DNA of 64,000 nt from Pontixanthobacter sp. CEM42 (GTDB lineage: Bacteria; Pseudomonadota; Alphaproteobacteria; Sphingomonadales; Sphingomonadaceae): positions 1,528,501-1,592,500 of the forward strand of contig NZ_JADQTN010000001.1 of the NCBI RefSeq assembly GCF_017812015.1, given 5' to 3'. Every line of letters starts with the position of its first letter. Position 1 is the stretch's first letter. The notes beneath the pieces were generated by a model that was not told where the DNA came from, made no database searches, and saw only the letters and a list, made by a program, of their open reading frames with translations. Shown here piece after piece: positions 19,501 through 25,239 of the stretch. Both the position numbers and the translations under genes were made by a program.

Positions 19501-19991
19501 GATGTGGTCGTGCTCATGCTGACCACAGGCGCATTTGTGTTGGGCTGCGCGGCAGTGGTTTGTACTGGCGTGGGTGCAATCACAACTGACTGGGATGGGG
19601 ACACGCTGGCTGGCGGCGCAGAGTTCGGCTGCGGAACCGGGACCGACGGAGCGTCGAGCGTTAGGCCTTTGCTCTGGACATAGTATGGTGTCGCGATGGG
19701 CGTGGGAAATGGTGTTGCCCCGCTGCGCATGGGCGAAATATCATTCGCCGGTCCGCGCATAACCGGCCCCCTCGCAGGGCCTGAAGCATCCATCGGCAAT
19801 GGAACATCGAGGCCGGGAACGGGCATTGCATTGCGCGGCAGAGACTGCGCTGCCGCTGGACTGGCGATCATGCTAGCCAGTGCAATCGCACCCGCCATGG
19901 CCGAGCAAGAGCCGAGCAATCGCAGACGTCCGCTGCGGTTGCTATTATGTGGCTGTGCCGTGTTCCGGCCCTCTGCTTTGCTACGCATCAT
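4563..19991 (-). CDS. Giant two-partner-secretion exoprotein (TpsA / filamentous haemagglutinin-like), 5142 residues
   Basis: A single 15.4-kb reading frame. Residues 1-49 form a long signal peptide (Arg-rich n-region, hydrophobic core, 'SPAAAQS'). Residues 50-178 are a Pro/Ser/Thr-rich linker. Residues about 180-380 resemble a TPS/haemagglutination-activity domain: 'SPGGMIVG' and 'FNVGSLILTSSDM' sit where the family has its NPNGI and xVGxLxAST motifs, though the NPNL/NPNGI residues are not kept. A Gly/Asp-rich region is encoded by about 13800-17180, then a long series of short beta-helix repeats (G-D/N-V/I-T patterns). The C-terminus is very acidic ('GEEEEGEGDEDCDDPSG') with two Cys. It lies 79 nt downstream of its tpsB transporter gene. 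GAGAGGA precedes the ATG pair at 19986-19991. Likely a secreted or surface-held fibre for adhesion, biofilm or contact; the exact role is unknown. Confidence 0.88.
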   Translation of the reverse strand: MMRSKAEGRNTAQPHNSNRSGRLRLLGSCSAMAGAIALASMIASPAAAQSLPRNAMPVPGLDVPLPMDASGPARGPVMRGPANDISPMRSGATPFPTPIATPYYVQSKGLTLDAPSVPVPQPNSAPPASVSPSQSVVIAPTPVQTTAAQPNTNAPVVSMSTTTSSTTAPSPGDTDTNGINVRASANYFSSEVDFRPGTAVDVVELLAADAIINWTTFTAGSATTDVTFLGAGGNLEFTSALGGYTVLNRVFTPGIDSAIRIDGAVTSTVLGGTATGGNVWFYSPGGMIVGSTGSFNVGSLILTSSDMNATRFDSDLARFSGVAESDTAVVIEAGATISASDYVAVVAPRVVQGGTVSVDGSVAYVGAEEAQLTINNGLFDITVGLGTEDANGVIHTGTTTGAASQATVNGTGQIIDADARGIYMVSIAKNDAINMLVGGDIGYEAAAGAARTDNGTIILSAGANVTQSGSASAPTINIESDTAIAGGSIEFTGGTFTSDVTALASSNLDVFPEFGQDIIMGGDGRGDYALDLSAGESINFGAGIGGQIAIDGDVSLRAGLNQAIGGNATIRLAGAKPPTGPLDQIFGPGQISIGGDFVIDSSGTGRDDFFIIRDNGGTGVGEAAVGGDISVSVGQGALLDINGDLVLDASAQGGKGEVISGNATAGSISLSLGAGTLDVAGNATLNAGTLSAGDGKIGGSGPAQEGSDGFGGDVTINLSGGSFTANTLAITADGRGTTGDDSSIEQNNEGVAGSVTLDVTGGSHSFGDVTISAFSNSADSYDSAGNRYAGSAGRATADVSVSGIDSTLSITRDLRIDVSTSGIVGAPAGAAATISAQNTGTSGGLLVGDDIVVDTSAGNGSDTDVTIAGSIEMMADGSTISFDALDFDAVASPSGFAFFLFGGGRDFQAGDISITATGSGVISGRRASLSAQATGSDFSGGDGTGGNIALLADDGRIVLTQSMFATASGQGGSGFDDSDPFNVGVGQGGNLTFTVRGAGGSMDFGSVSANTDGSIFSDPEGGFGFVEGNGGNGIAGDVTFNIEGGTFDAGRVTVSSDGFGGEGGDITNLPAAPATAGTLEFFGDTVDFGGFGIQAIASVGVFSRPIVPAAAPVTSMAMVGAPGTGSGGKGGDGVGGTVTFNLTGGTMNVTDLEVTADGIGGDGAFGDFDSGTLAGDGGDAFGGTATFNAIDGTLTVTNDLTVSAQGNREFSSGDGGFGNGVAGGIGGNATGGSAIFNLNGTADITAGNVIVSADAFGGEGGTGDARFDPITFNPIAGEEGGAAGAGTGGNAVFNNDSGTISFGSLTVSADGEGGEGGGSFGISTGESANDGGIGGDGIGGTATINLNQDDGSDPVYIAHARGVGGQGGLGLDSGVGGDGSGGTARINVNNVNVNLTTATIDASATGGDGGFSDGEGGNGGDGGNATGGSAILDVNGAAGVLTSDSSITMQSNGTGGAGAEGNSPIFGGVRPGDGGMGGDGAAGLVQIIARDGGTLTYLNDSGTNVIGRGGAGGAGGNDFSGPLTADGGDAGSATGGTIEVSATTGGTVNFQPVSTSVTLNADAFGAAGGNAGISTTGFGLVGANGDANGGQITLTASGAGSAINVTSGLDASARATGFQDTRTGSIGADAEGGGLLVQVDDDSALTINGALGFSADAVGAVGFTDNGAGTGGTADIVLVGGTTTLGGIVLSLNGTGAQGGFSATGAAGTGGDGEGGTATIIVGTAATLDTSLLTANQFGIGGQGADGGNSAAEGVGGAGIGGIATISLGGTINNLAQVSVVSGATGGAGGVAGDGGDAADGGSADGGTVEFTAVGTGPVLSDISSLFLSTTATGGSGGQGGSGDFGVTGGRGGSGGDATGGSTSLAIEGTGATLTVDPTLFQIGADAAGGTGGSGGSNFSGGDGGDGGAGGDAEGGTVTVEARSGTTISLSGGSGPVQINSSGTGGAGGVGGSYLMGSGGGAGSGGDGGIGTGGSPTLRAIGGTIQGGDLQLVAAGFGGQGGDGGDDGLIIVGNSGDGGDGVGGTPLLEVLEGSPGILSFDDVDLLANGVGGFGSESGDGIGGLVTINDLSTDPAGLITLGSLDVDTTGDSSRFASGFLMTGGSGPTTVTNDMVINTAGDIVYNFDGDGQIVVGGRVQFITDANVLITHANNTVPTASFDIAGDFVTTAGGNFTSGAGSIVDAGNEMQILTGGDITADDLRSVRFIFLQARGSVALNDAIAIGPQGLSNFGGIIIDAGLDTSIPGFPQYDPNENATITGTVQSYNDIIVRSGGNATFAAGSSTTADNALSVRSGDDIIVAAGATVAAANNPTSFINLASPFANGPNLRLLAGDITNLISVPNTPIASVAIDGAVNANGGAAILTGNAVDALDGTVTASSIQADINDAPANGFALSDDNGLLDANCLQGNVCFGNVSADNRIEIGQASNNDVIALLIEQGTVNAQDILITTRADVVMGTTGIATILGAANQFAVQSTEGNVDLRDAVITSDSILISAARSLLGTSSLTSTNNIQIGVGQDVNATLIDTDGQLIDGSGSTASFTAPGSINIGTYNLGDRTARIDAGNSINIGALNIDGIRDVRLTAATTGAGDVFLGTATGAQDIILRGDNIGFTDLTSSRFINFITSGTITGGSLTSASIMTLEGSSIDVGDLDTGFITNIDATAGDVSIGNITSTSSVRIDATGNVTTLDVSAASGTQIFADGNIDVGTVVSTGATADIVLNATGTLDFAGIDGSRLVNLDGTQITGGNILAAAGVSVDGTLIDVGDVRSTGGFVGLTSTVGDVNTGDLTSDTLSVAVTSAANANVTSITAGSSGSITSTGNTIVGDITAGNNVTLDVDGNLTSGALDAQSVSPGMTITVDGDADIESADSNGLLTLTVLGDLTGGDFTGSGLTRLTAASIDITSAGSTNQSLAVTSTVGDAVIGTTTSDVSTTVTAAGAVDVVTAMSDRSVALTGTSVTLDNGTIASNLTLNATAGDVTGSGVIAVGGNVNLDATGDIGFGSLDAQGTTFTADAGGAINFTSATSGGSLAFNANGAIAGGDLTSTTALTLDGASIDVGNIDTGGTGDVTLTSTLTTIETGDVVARILTADAETDLTLGVVDAIGRTNRANAINLDANGTISFTSLLSGRAITIGNDASVDPVAVVGGTITSDNDVNITADAISLGDVTVTESGAITLESEAGNLTAGNLTSNTFGLSLTSSDAVNTGNLAVVGNANSSDIDIDAGTDVTVGDVTAGDRLTMRVGGNLIAGALVSNNNSPGMNLDITGNADIASATDADGPILISVGGALTGGQFTSDAALSLSANSIDIDGATSTNGSVGIDTFLGGAAIDTISAGNDINADIIGDLQFITATAADSVDLTATGSVLGGDITATNDVDVDANNIAIGDVNAANIGLISATDIRFNSLTSPNAITVTAANGLIGANSGNGDIDSGGDVTLDAEAIALGDIDSDGSVNADATAGNASFGTVDAANDITISASGTPSLVNAISGGNTSITGASVTFNNGTIGGDLTLNATAGDIDGNGAVTVGGAIDFDATGNVGFGDLAAQGGNFTVDANGAINFVGATSSADVVLNANGIITGGDVTATGTAQLDGGDIAVGDVSAANIDLTSGADILFDSLVSPNAITVSALNGMIGANTGPGDIDSDDDITLTAQSISVGTVAAGGSVSADATAGDASFGTVDAATDITITATGTPTVANAISGGNTSITGASVALTSGTIGGNLTLNATAGDIDGNGAVTVGGAIDFDATGNVGFGDLEAQGGDFTVDAGGDVAFGSATSSANVAITAGGTVDGTNVAAINQVDLTGSAITLTDVTTGGPINGTATGGDIIVDNMISSDDAITLDAAGNISVDHAEAATDFTATAIGNVTTGLNSIITGGNILISGDIVDLGNSSAGGSVDVTGSQIDFVTLAAGSTVDLETVAISSNNNGNGNITGVDLTAGPGASALTALGSIDVSGNTTIGGSLTADAVSNINFGTVDVQGGDFVADAGGAISYNDVTGGGDVLFAAVGAITGDDIIAAGAIQLDGGDIAVGDLDGATIALTSGADALFDTLTASGAINVMALTGAIGINAGSGDIDGGAAVDLTAQTITVGNVSATNGVTATATSGSIATGNVTTSTNGSSVALSAAGAASDISAGTVTTNGGDIAVSSGRNIALTGAATSAGTPTSGTIGLLAGGDVTVTGALSAGEDVAIRSLGNTTLGTVTAGDDVVIQADGSLTLDSATTTGTGIDLFEVVLNPANAGQPGAVAFAAETLTRSNIDLTSGADTTVTGSLDAVDDITVTATGTPSVGNAISGGDTSITGASVALNNGTIGGNLTLNATAGDIDGNGAVTVGGAIDFDATGNVGFGDLDAQGGDFTIDAGGDVAFTSATSSNNVGIQSGGALDFANINADGDVSATAQDGIVGQTIAADGSVALSGATTILQNVTAGGSVTSQSLVGAATIDSVTSGGIIDIDAAGLADIGTATATFDVNVEGGLVTIGQADAGGTVDLESGDAGSVSAGALTAGADIRVDAGSGGFTGTTLDADQAVIIFTAGGAQFTSANGDDFVSVTGDGDVAATSITGGNGAVVDVTGALTADTIAAGTNGVADITATQGITIGTLSGVAASLEADAGAVAVTTDVAVTELVRATGTNVSLTALGDLQTTVDATNGGADITTGGNLDLQGVTATGDIAVVSGGSTEVNGAPVVTTSPTPTSGTQGTQQVTSSGGNISFTVGGDLTVNAAVSAANDLTMDVNGLIDLQAVAAGQVINAQSSDITIGANGALGRSDQTDAINIATNGDIALGGAGGAQGFELDNDEFSRVHSGGDVTITANSLSTDDGNITVDDLAVAVGTGGSQTDGNIGQNGSLSLNADNNVGVVGSGVVGNAGADTTLNINAGKTLSIDPETGTLRVEDANIAITGSINLTAPSIVAASATALTDIAGGTVADIDTRLGQNDGSTRDDGVIQGSTITFTVDDALLIQNTGAGTDFADRRGLVADAVTINSNNPDVDIVINGIVGGAAGLDTIPVTGVPTDFDQASTINGCPIANPASCVVVPPDPDPTTNNPGGDPVQDLIEEQIDGTTPMDTGTIGTILVELRDDPERELDPLIDEPVTGAGNEDLWIGEEEEGEGDEDCDDPSGVCPVEGELEPAE
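6860..7140 (-). repeat. Long internal direct repeat in tpsA, copy 1 (closest to the C-terminus)
   Basis: About 280 bp encoding a block with 'GTIGGNLTLNATAGD' followed by 'GAVTVGGAIDFDATGN'. The same protein block recurs at 8650-8940 and 9290-9575, with a diverged form near 10900-11140. The DNA is similar but not identical, with differences mostly at third codon positions. Confidence 0.75.
8650..8940 (-). repeat. Long internal direct repeat in tpsA, copy 2
   Basis: Same block as 6860-7140. A core of about 40 residues is identical in copies 1 and 2. Copies 2 and 3 also share their flanks, forming a macro-repeat of about 640 bp (roughly 8640-9290 and 9290-9930). Confidence 0.75.
9290..9575 (-). 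repeat. Long internal direct repeat in tpsA, copy 3
   Basis: Third copy of the same block, with a single change in the core ('GGDLTLNA' for 'GGNLTLNA') and a different tail. It directly abuts the macro-repeat containing copy 2, which suggests tandem segmental duplication inside the gene. Confidence 0.72.
10900..11140 (-). repeat. Diverged fourth copy of the tpsA internal repeat
   Basis: The encoded 'NLTLNATAGDVTGSG' and 'LDATGDIGFGSLDAQG' align with the other three copies but with many substitutions. This is the most N-terminal and apparently oldest member of the series. Confidence 0.55.
13800..17180 (-). repeat. Glycine-rich degenerate repeat region of tpsA
   Basis: About 3.4 kb encodes alternating beta-strand units and Gly/Asp-rich turns such as 'GGDGGAGGDAEGG' and 'GGQGGDGGDDG'. 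The plus strand of this region is correspondingly rich in CCGCC and CCACC triplets. The pattern looks like a parallel beta-roll with glycine-rich loops; the Asp content might bind calcium, but no strict RTX nonapeptide is present. Confidence 0.7.
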
Positions 19992-20070
19992 TCAGTCCTC
20001 TCGGCGCCGGTCATGGCGCGGTCCGCTGTCACACGGGTCAAATCTATTCGGTCCCATATCTTCAAGCGCC

Positions 20071-21882
20071 TCATCGGTTCCACGGCGCCAGTCTGATCGA
20101 CAGGGTCATCAGCAAACGCACATCACTACGCTGCGTTTGGAAAGGCGATTTCTCCAATGGAACCGCCCCGAAAATATCAAGATTGGCGAACCTGCCCAAC
20201 GTAGCGCGGACACCGCCGCCAAGTGATGAAATCGTCTGTGGGTCGCCCCCGACATTCTTGGTGCTGACCGCCATCAAATCGAAGAAGGCATAGGGTTGAA
20301 ACGCAAAGCCGTTCGGCGTCTTCGGAACTTGCGATCCATAGGCAATCTCGACCTGGCCGCCATAGCCGCCGTCACCGATCACAGCCCCCGGATCGAAGCC
20401 TCGCCCTGCGGTATAGTTGCCGCCCGATACCTGCTCAAAGCTAAGCAGCGGGTCGGGCGAGAATTGCACACGCGGTTTCAGGCTGAATTTGAGTAATGGA
20501 CTCGGGCGGTAATCCACCTGCCCCTGAGCGCGCACTACAAATGCAGTCGCATCTCCGTCCAAGCGCGACGGTGGAATCACGCCCGCAGCAGTGCAATTTA
20601 CAAAGCCAACGCCGCAGTTTTCTGTCGCACCGAAGATGTCGAGACCCTGACGCACTTCCAGCGTACCAGCGACGGCAAAGCGCGGTTCAAACCCCGAATA
20701 GCCGCCAGCTCCGCGCAGGCTTGGCGCATCGATTGTGTTGAAATCGACACGCGCATAGGCAACGCGTAAGCGATCTTTGCTGAGCGGCAGTCCGGTGAAT
20801 TCAATATCCTGATCGATGAGGTCAAACCCCACTGAGCCAATCACATTGGAGGTCTGCGAACGCCTAAACGGATAGGATGCATAGGCGGACGCCACAAAGG
20901 TGTCTGACCGAAACACATCTGGCCCCGCAATATCTGGCGTCGACTTGGCAAAGGTCAGATTACCACCAAACTTCAGACCTTCGCCGCCGACGCGGAACTC
21001 GTGCCCGAGTTGCGCGACCTGCTGTTCTTTGAACTCGCTGGTGATGTAATAACTGAGCGTTGTTTCATCGCCGAGGCCCGTCAGACCATTGAAGCGCATC
21101 CGCAGCAGCCCGCCGAAGCGGCCGACCGATTTCGAACCGAAGTTCTGGATGTTGGCGTCAGAATAGAATGGTGTCCGCGCGACATTGAAAATGCCCACAA
21201 CATCACCCGGTTGTGCGCCAGTCTCACGCGATGCAGGCTGTAACACCAGCCGCACATCCAGGCCGGGAATATCCCGCGCGAGCAGCAGATAGCGCTCCGC
21301 ATCGTCAATATTGAACACCGGCTGGTCGACCAAACGGTCAATATATTTCTGTAGCAATTTTCCCGAAGGTCCCGCCTCACCGCGCACTTGCACTGCACTC
21401 ATCCGGGCAAGCACCACATCGAAACGCACGACGCCGTCAATTTCCTGCACCGGCACTTGCACTGCCGCGAGATAGCCAGCTTGACGCAGGATTGTCGCCG
21501 CGCGATCGCGAATGTCGCAGATCGCAGCGACCGCCAGTTCCTGTCCGACCAGATCACTATAGGAGGGCGTTACGATTGACGGATCAATCCGCTCTAGACC
21601 CGTGAACTCCGCCCCAGTAAACGTGAATTTCAGATCGGCAAATTGCGGCCCTGCGAGTGGGCATGGAGCCCGCTCAATATCACCATCGACCGTAACAGCT
21701 TGTCCTTCAGTGCGCAGTTGCTGCTCAAGCCGGTCACGCTGAATTTCCTCCCGAGTGAGTTGTGCTGTGGCGGGCGTAGCCAAGGCGAGGCTAGCAGTCG
21801 CAATGAAAACCGATCCACAGAACTTCAGAAATTTTGAACGCATAGAGTGTTTGCACTTCTTATTGTTTTGATTGCTGATCAT
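20071..21882 (-). CDS. TpsB-type outer-membrane transporter (FhaC/ShlB/HecB family)
   Basis: A 603-residue Omp85-superfamily protein that should export the adjacent exoprotein across the outer membrane. It has a signal peptide (to about residue 40), a short charged segment 'REEIQRDRLEQQL' as in the FhaC N-terminal helix, POTRA-like domains at about 79-165 and 165-232, and a beta-barrel from about 240 to the end. The conserved L6 lid motif VRGY/F appears as 'GRGFDPG' at 493-499. The C-terminus is 'RLAPWNR' rather than the usual aromatic end. ATG 21880-21882 overlaps the stop of the CHAT gene by 4 nt (ATGA), implying translational coupling. An internal ATG at 21841-21843 gives a more conventional signal peptide ('MRSKFLKFCG') and may be the true start. 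Confidence 0.9.
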   Translation of the reverse strand: MISNQNNKKCKHSMRSKFLKFCGSVFIATASLALATPATAQLTREEIQRDRLEQQLRTEGQAVTVDGDIERAPCPLAGPQFADLKFTFTGAEFTGLERIDPSIVTPSYSDLVGQELAVAAICDIRDRAATILRQAGYLAAVQVPVQEIDGVVRFDVVLARMSAVQVRGEAGPSGKLLQKYIDRLVDQPVFNIDDAERYLLLARDIPGLDVRLVLQPASRETGAQPGDVVGIFNVARTPFYSDANIQNFGSKSVGRFGGLLRMRFNGLTGLGDETTLSYYITSEFKEQQVAQLGHEFRVGGEGLKFGGNLTFAKSTPDIAGPDVFRSDTFVASAYASYPFRRSQTSNVIGSVGFDLIDQDIEFTGLPLSKDRLRVAYARVDFNTIDAPSLRGAGGYSGFEPRFAVAGTLEVRQGLDIFGATENCGVGFVNCTAAGVIPPSRLDGDATAFVVRAQGQVDYRPSPLLKFSLKPRVQFSPDPLLSFEQVSGGNYTAGRGFDPGAVIGDGGYGGQVEIAYGSQVPKTPNGFAFQPYAFFDLMAVSTKNVGGDPQTISSLGGGVRATLGRFANLDIFGAVPLEKSPFQTQRSDVRLLMTLSIRLAPWNR

Positions 21883-24800
21883 TGGCCGATCACCGCCTCG
21901 GCATCAGCACCTTCAGTAGTCGCTGCGACATTGGCGCGATCCGACAGCAAGGGACGTTCGGCATCGCCGATGATTGCAAAACCGCCCCAATAATACGGGT
22001 GCGACGTCTCGGGATTATCCATCAGCGCTTGCTGCGATCCGCGCAGAGCCCCGCCGATGCTTTCTGTCCGGCCAAGACGGAACATCTCGCTCATCAGCCG
22101 CTCGGTAGCTTGGAAATCATCCGGTGCTGGCCAATGGCTTGCCATGACCGCGCGCCCACCTGCACCGATGAAAGAACGGACCAGACCGTCCAGCGCGGTG
22201 CCACCACCCGACGAAATACCGGCTGAGCGCGTTGCCTCGATACTGGCTTCACCCGCTGTGTCGCAGGCGGATAGGATCACGATATCGGCGTCCAGATCGA
22301 GCGCGAAGATCTCCTCAAACGTCAGCAAACCATCTGACTCACCGTCGCCGAAGGATGTCAGCAGCGAAGGCTTCGCCTGACAGCGCGTATTGGGCGGCGT
22401 GACCAGACCATGCGTGGCGAAGTGCAACACGCGGAAGTCCTGCAGATTGTCTTTGTTCTTGATCTGCGTGTCGGTGAATGCGGCGCCAGTAATGAGTTCG
22501 GAGCTTTGCCTACCGATCAAATTTTGCGCGGTAACGAGTTCTGCATCATCAATCGGATTGTTCCACAAACCGGCATCCCAGCCGCAATTGTCGCTACCAT
22601 TCGCAATCACCGCGCGCACTGCTGGCGACGGCGACGATCCAATCGGCGCATTTTGCCCCAGACCAAGATATTCCTGCGACGCGCGCGAACGTTCAACCTT
22701 GCGTGCGTCAACGAATGTCTGTGCAGACACCGCTGTACTCACGCGGCGGCTGCGCCCCAGCCAGTTAATCCCGCTAAAGTCGAACACATCAGCATCAGGA
22801 GCAGCAATCCGCTCTTTATAGCGTGCTACCGATGCATCGTCGGCGACCAGAATATCAATCGGCAACCGCAGCATCGCGCCATCAGGCTCGAAAATCAGAT
22901 GGTCGATAGAGGCGAGTTCGCTCGCAACCGGATCGAACAGCGCCTTATGCAGATCGCGTGCCATGCCGACCTCGTAAGGATAGGTCACATAGCGGCCAGC
23001 CTCGAGCAGAGAGATCGATGCGCGCAACATATCGACGTGGAAATCGAGGTCATCCTCGCTGAGATTCACGCGGTAAGCCCGTGCGGTGGTGCTGTCGGTG
23101 TAGAACATGAACACATCGCCGCCGACCATCGCGAGGCGGGCATATGCTTCGCCTGGACCCAACGATTGCCGGAATTCATCCAGCGCAATCGAACGCGGGG
23201 CGATCACGCGATACTCGGGATAGGCGCTGAGTTGCGCCTGCGTGATGAGTTGGTCCTGCTCAAGCCGCTCAACCTGACTGGCCAATTCGGCGCGTTGCTG
23301 AACCACATTCGTGGTTTGATCGACTTTGCCAAGCGCTTCGAACCTGATCCGCAGGCGCTCGATATCGCGGCCCAGATCGGTGGCTTGGCGGAACAGCCGT
23401 GCGCCTTCGGACGAGCTGGCGCTGAGTTCGCGTGCAAGGATCGCCTGCGTCTCGGCAACACCAGGGCGGATCAGCACTTGCGATGCTTTGAAAAAGTCCT
23501 GCGCAGCTTGGTCGCTACTATCGACTTGGCTGGCAAGCAGCCGGTAATAAGGGTTCAGTTGATTGGCAAAACCGGTAACCGCATTGCGCTTACCTGCCGC
23601 CCGATCAATCACACCCCGATAGAGTGTGACCGCCTCTTCCTGACGACCTTGCCGCAACAGGAACGACGCGAGCCTAGCCTGCGCACCGCTAACCGCGCGG
23701 CGTTCCGGATATTGCACTTCAAGGATTGCTAAGCCGTTGCGCAGATAGGTTTCCGCATCACCAACTTGACCTTGTCGTTCTGCAATAATCGCCAGTTCGC
23801 CAAGTACTTGCGCGCGGAGTCTCGTAATCGATGTCACCCGCCCATCGCGCACTGCGATCGCGCGGCCATAGGCTTCGATCAGCGAGCCACGTGCATCATC
23901 CAAACGTCCTTCAACCCGCAAAGCAGTGCCGCGTAATTGCAAGGCTTGCGCATCAATAATTTCCGAACGTTCTTGCGGAGTCAGCTTGAGCTCGTCGACA
24001 AAACCGAGCAGCCCATCGGCTTCATTCGCCTGATTGATCCGGGTCGACAGCGCGAGTGTGATCGACAGCTTGCCGTCCGCACCTTCGGCCCCGAGTGTGG
24101 AGTCATCAAGCTGTCGTTCCAGCCGCTCGATAGCTTCGGGGTAGAAGCCTTGATTAAGCAAATGGATCGCTTCGAAATTTCGCTGCAGCCGGCCCGCGAC
24201 CGGATCGCCGGCGGTCAGCGGAGTGGCTTGTTCAAACAGCCGGTTGGCTGCACCAAACTCGCCCAAATTGCTTTTTTGCAAAGCGCGGTTGACGAAGAAC
24301 TCACCGGGATTGATCGGATCCTCATCCTCTGGCTGTGCTTGCGCGGCAAGGCGCTGTTGCAGCGTTTCGAAATAAGCTGACGCTTCGGCATATTCGCCGC
24401 CAAGATTGCGGCGGTACCCTTCCGCCAATGCTTGCTCGGGCTTCAGCGTCTCTGCCTGCACCCGCGCAAAGGACAGCGGATCAGCAACAGACGTCGATGC
24501 CGCATCAATAGTACCGCTCGCGATCCGGTTGTTCACTACTGAGCGCAGCGCCAACAATGTCGCGTCATCATAGGCTGCAAAGCCCTCCGCGATCAGTTGC
24601 GTATTGCCTACCTCGGCGCTGAAGATCGACCAATCGAGCTGGGTCCCGCTGACCTTGCAGGTACGGATTTCGAGACCGGGGAGTTCACTGCTTCGACGGA
24701 CAGATGAGCCGCCGCAATCAATTTCGGTGCGCCGCTGCTGCGCGGTTTTCTCGTAAGGATCGTCGGCGACGGGCGTGCGGAAGGAATAGACCTGGCCAAC

Positions 24801-25040
24801 AGGCTGCGCGCTATCACGGCATACCACCGCCCACGCCCGGTCGAACATCGACATTTTGGCGGCGTTCTCGACACTGCGATCCTGCACTTGGCACAGGATC
24901 CCGCTGGCATCACCAATCGGGAAACTGTCTCTCAGCAGAACCGGCTGGCTCGGCCCGGTTTGCGCATAGGCAATGGGGCCTGAAATGAGACCACATGTGG
25001 CAAGCGCAAGCGCCGCAATTCTGCTGTTCTGTCGACTCAC
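21879..25040 (-). CDS. Secreted TPR-CHAT caspase-like protein of the two-partner secretion locus
   Basis: The product is 1053 residues from a GTG at 25038-25040. GGGGAGGGA lies 7 nt upstream of this GTG, and the N-terminus it gives is a clean signal peptide ('RIAALALATCGLISG...AYAQ'). Residues about 25-190 are an unrecognised domain with several Cys. Residues about 190-500 are helical TPR-like repeats, about 550-605 is a coiled coil, and about 615-1030 is the CHAT domain. The caspase-like dyad is intact: His877 in 'LHFATHG' and Cys926 in 'ILSACDT', followed by 'VMASHWPAPD' and 'YYWGGFAIIG', both typical of CHAT proteins. A periplasmic or outer-membrane location follows from the signal peptide. 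Coupling to tpsB suggests a role in exoprotein maturation, but the substrate is unknown. A TTG at 25058 is a less likely start. Confidence 0.9.
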   Translation of the reverse strand: MSRQNSRIAALALATCGLISGPIAYAQTGPSQPVLLRDSFPIGDASGILCQVQDRSVENAAKMSMFDRAWAVVCRDSAQPVGQVYSFRTPVADDPYEKTAQQRRTEIDCGGSSVRRSSELPGLEIRTCKVSGTQLDWSIFSAEVGNTQLIAEGFAAYDDATLLALRSVVNNRIASGTIDAASTSVADPLSFARVQAETLKPEQALAEGYRRNLGGEYAEASAYFETLQQRLAAQAQPEDEDPINPGEFFVNRALQKSNLGEFGAANRLFEQATPLTAGDPVAGRLQRNFEAIHLLNQGFYPEAIERLERQLDDSTLGAEGADGKLSITLALSTRINQANEADGLLGFVDELKLTPQERSEIIDAQALQLRGTALRVEGRLDDARGSLIEAYGRAIAVRDGRVTSITRLRAQVLGELAIIAERQGQVGDAETYLRNGLAILEVQYPERRAVSGAQARLASFLLRQGRQEEAVTLYRGVIDRAAGKRNAVTGFANQLNPYYRLLASQVDSSDQAAQDFFKASQVLIRPGVAETQAILARELSASSSEGARLFRQATDLGRDIERLRIRFEALGKVDQTTNVVQQRAELASQVERLEQDQLITQAQLSAYPEYRVIAPRSIALDEFRQSLGPGEAYARLAMVGGDVFMFYTDSTTARAYRVNLSEDDLDFHVDMLRASISLLEAGRYVTYPYEVGMARDLHKALFDPVASELASIDHLIFEPDGAMLRLPIDILVADDASVARYKERIAAPDADVFDFSGINWLGRSRRVSTAVSAQTFVDARKVERSRASQEYLGLGQNAPIGSSPSPAVRAVIANGSDNCGWDAGLWNNPIDDAELVTAQNLIGRQSSELITGAAFTDTQIKNKDNLQDFRVLHFATHGLVTPPNTRCQAKPSLLTSFGDGESDGLLTFEEIFALDLDADIVILSACDTAGEASIEATRSAGISSGGGTALDGLVRSFIGAGGRAVMASHWPAPDDFQATERLMSEMFRLGRTESIGGALRGSQQALMDNPETSHPYYWGGFAIIGDAERPLLSDRANVAATTEGADAEAVIGQ

Positions 25041-25239
25041 GTACAAGTCCCTCCCCAAGGACAGGCTCGCCGACGAGGACCGTCAGCAATCAGTAGCGCG
25101 ACACCATTTTTTCGTTTTGTTGCGAGCAGCCTACTCCTTGAGCCGAGTCGCACCTAGGAGATTTTGGACAGTTTCTCGCTTAGGGACGAGGTTTTGACCA
25201 GACGGCGGCGCGCCATATTTGAGCGCGGCCGCAGCGACC

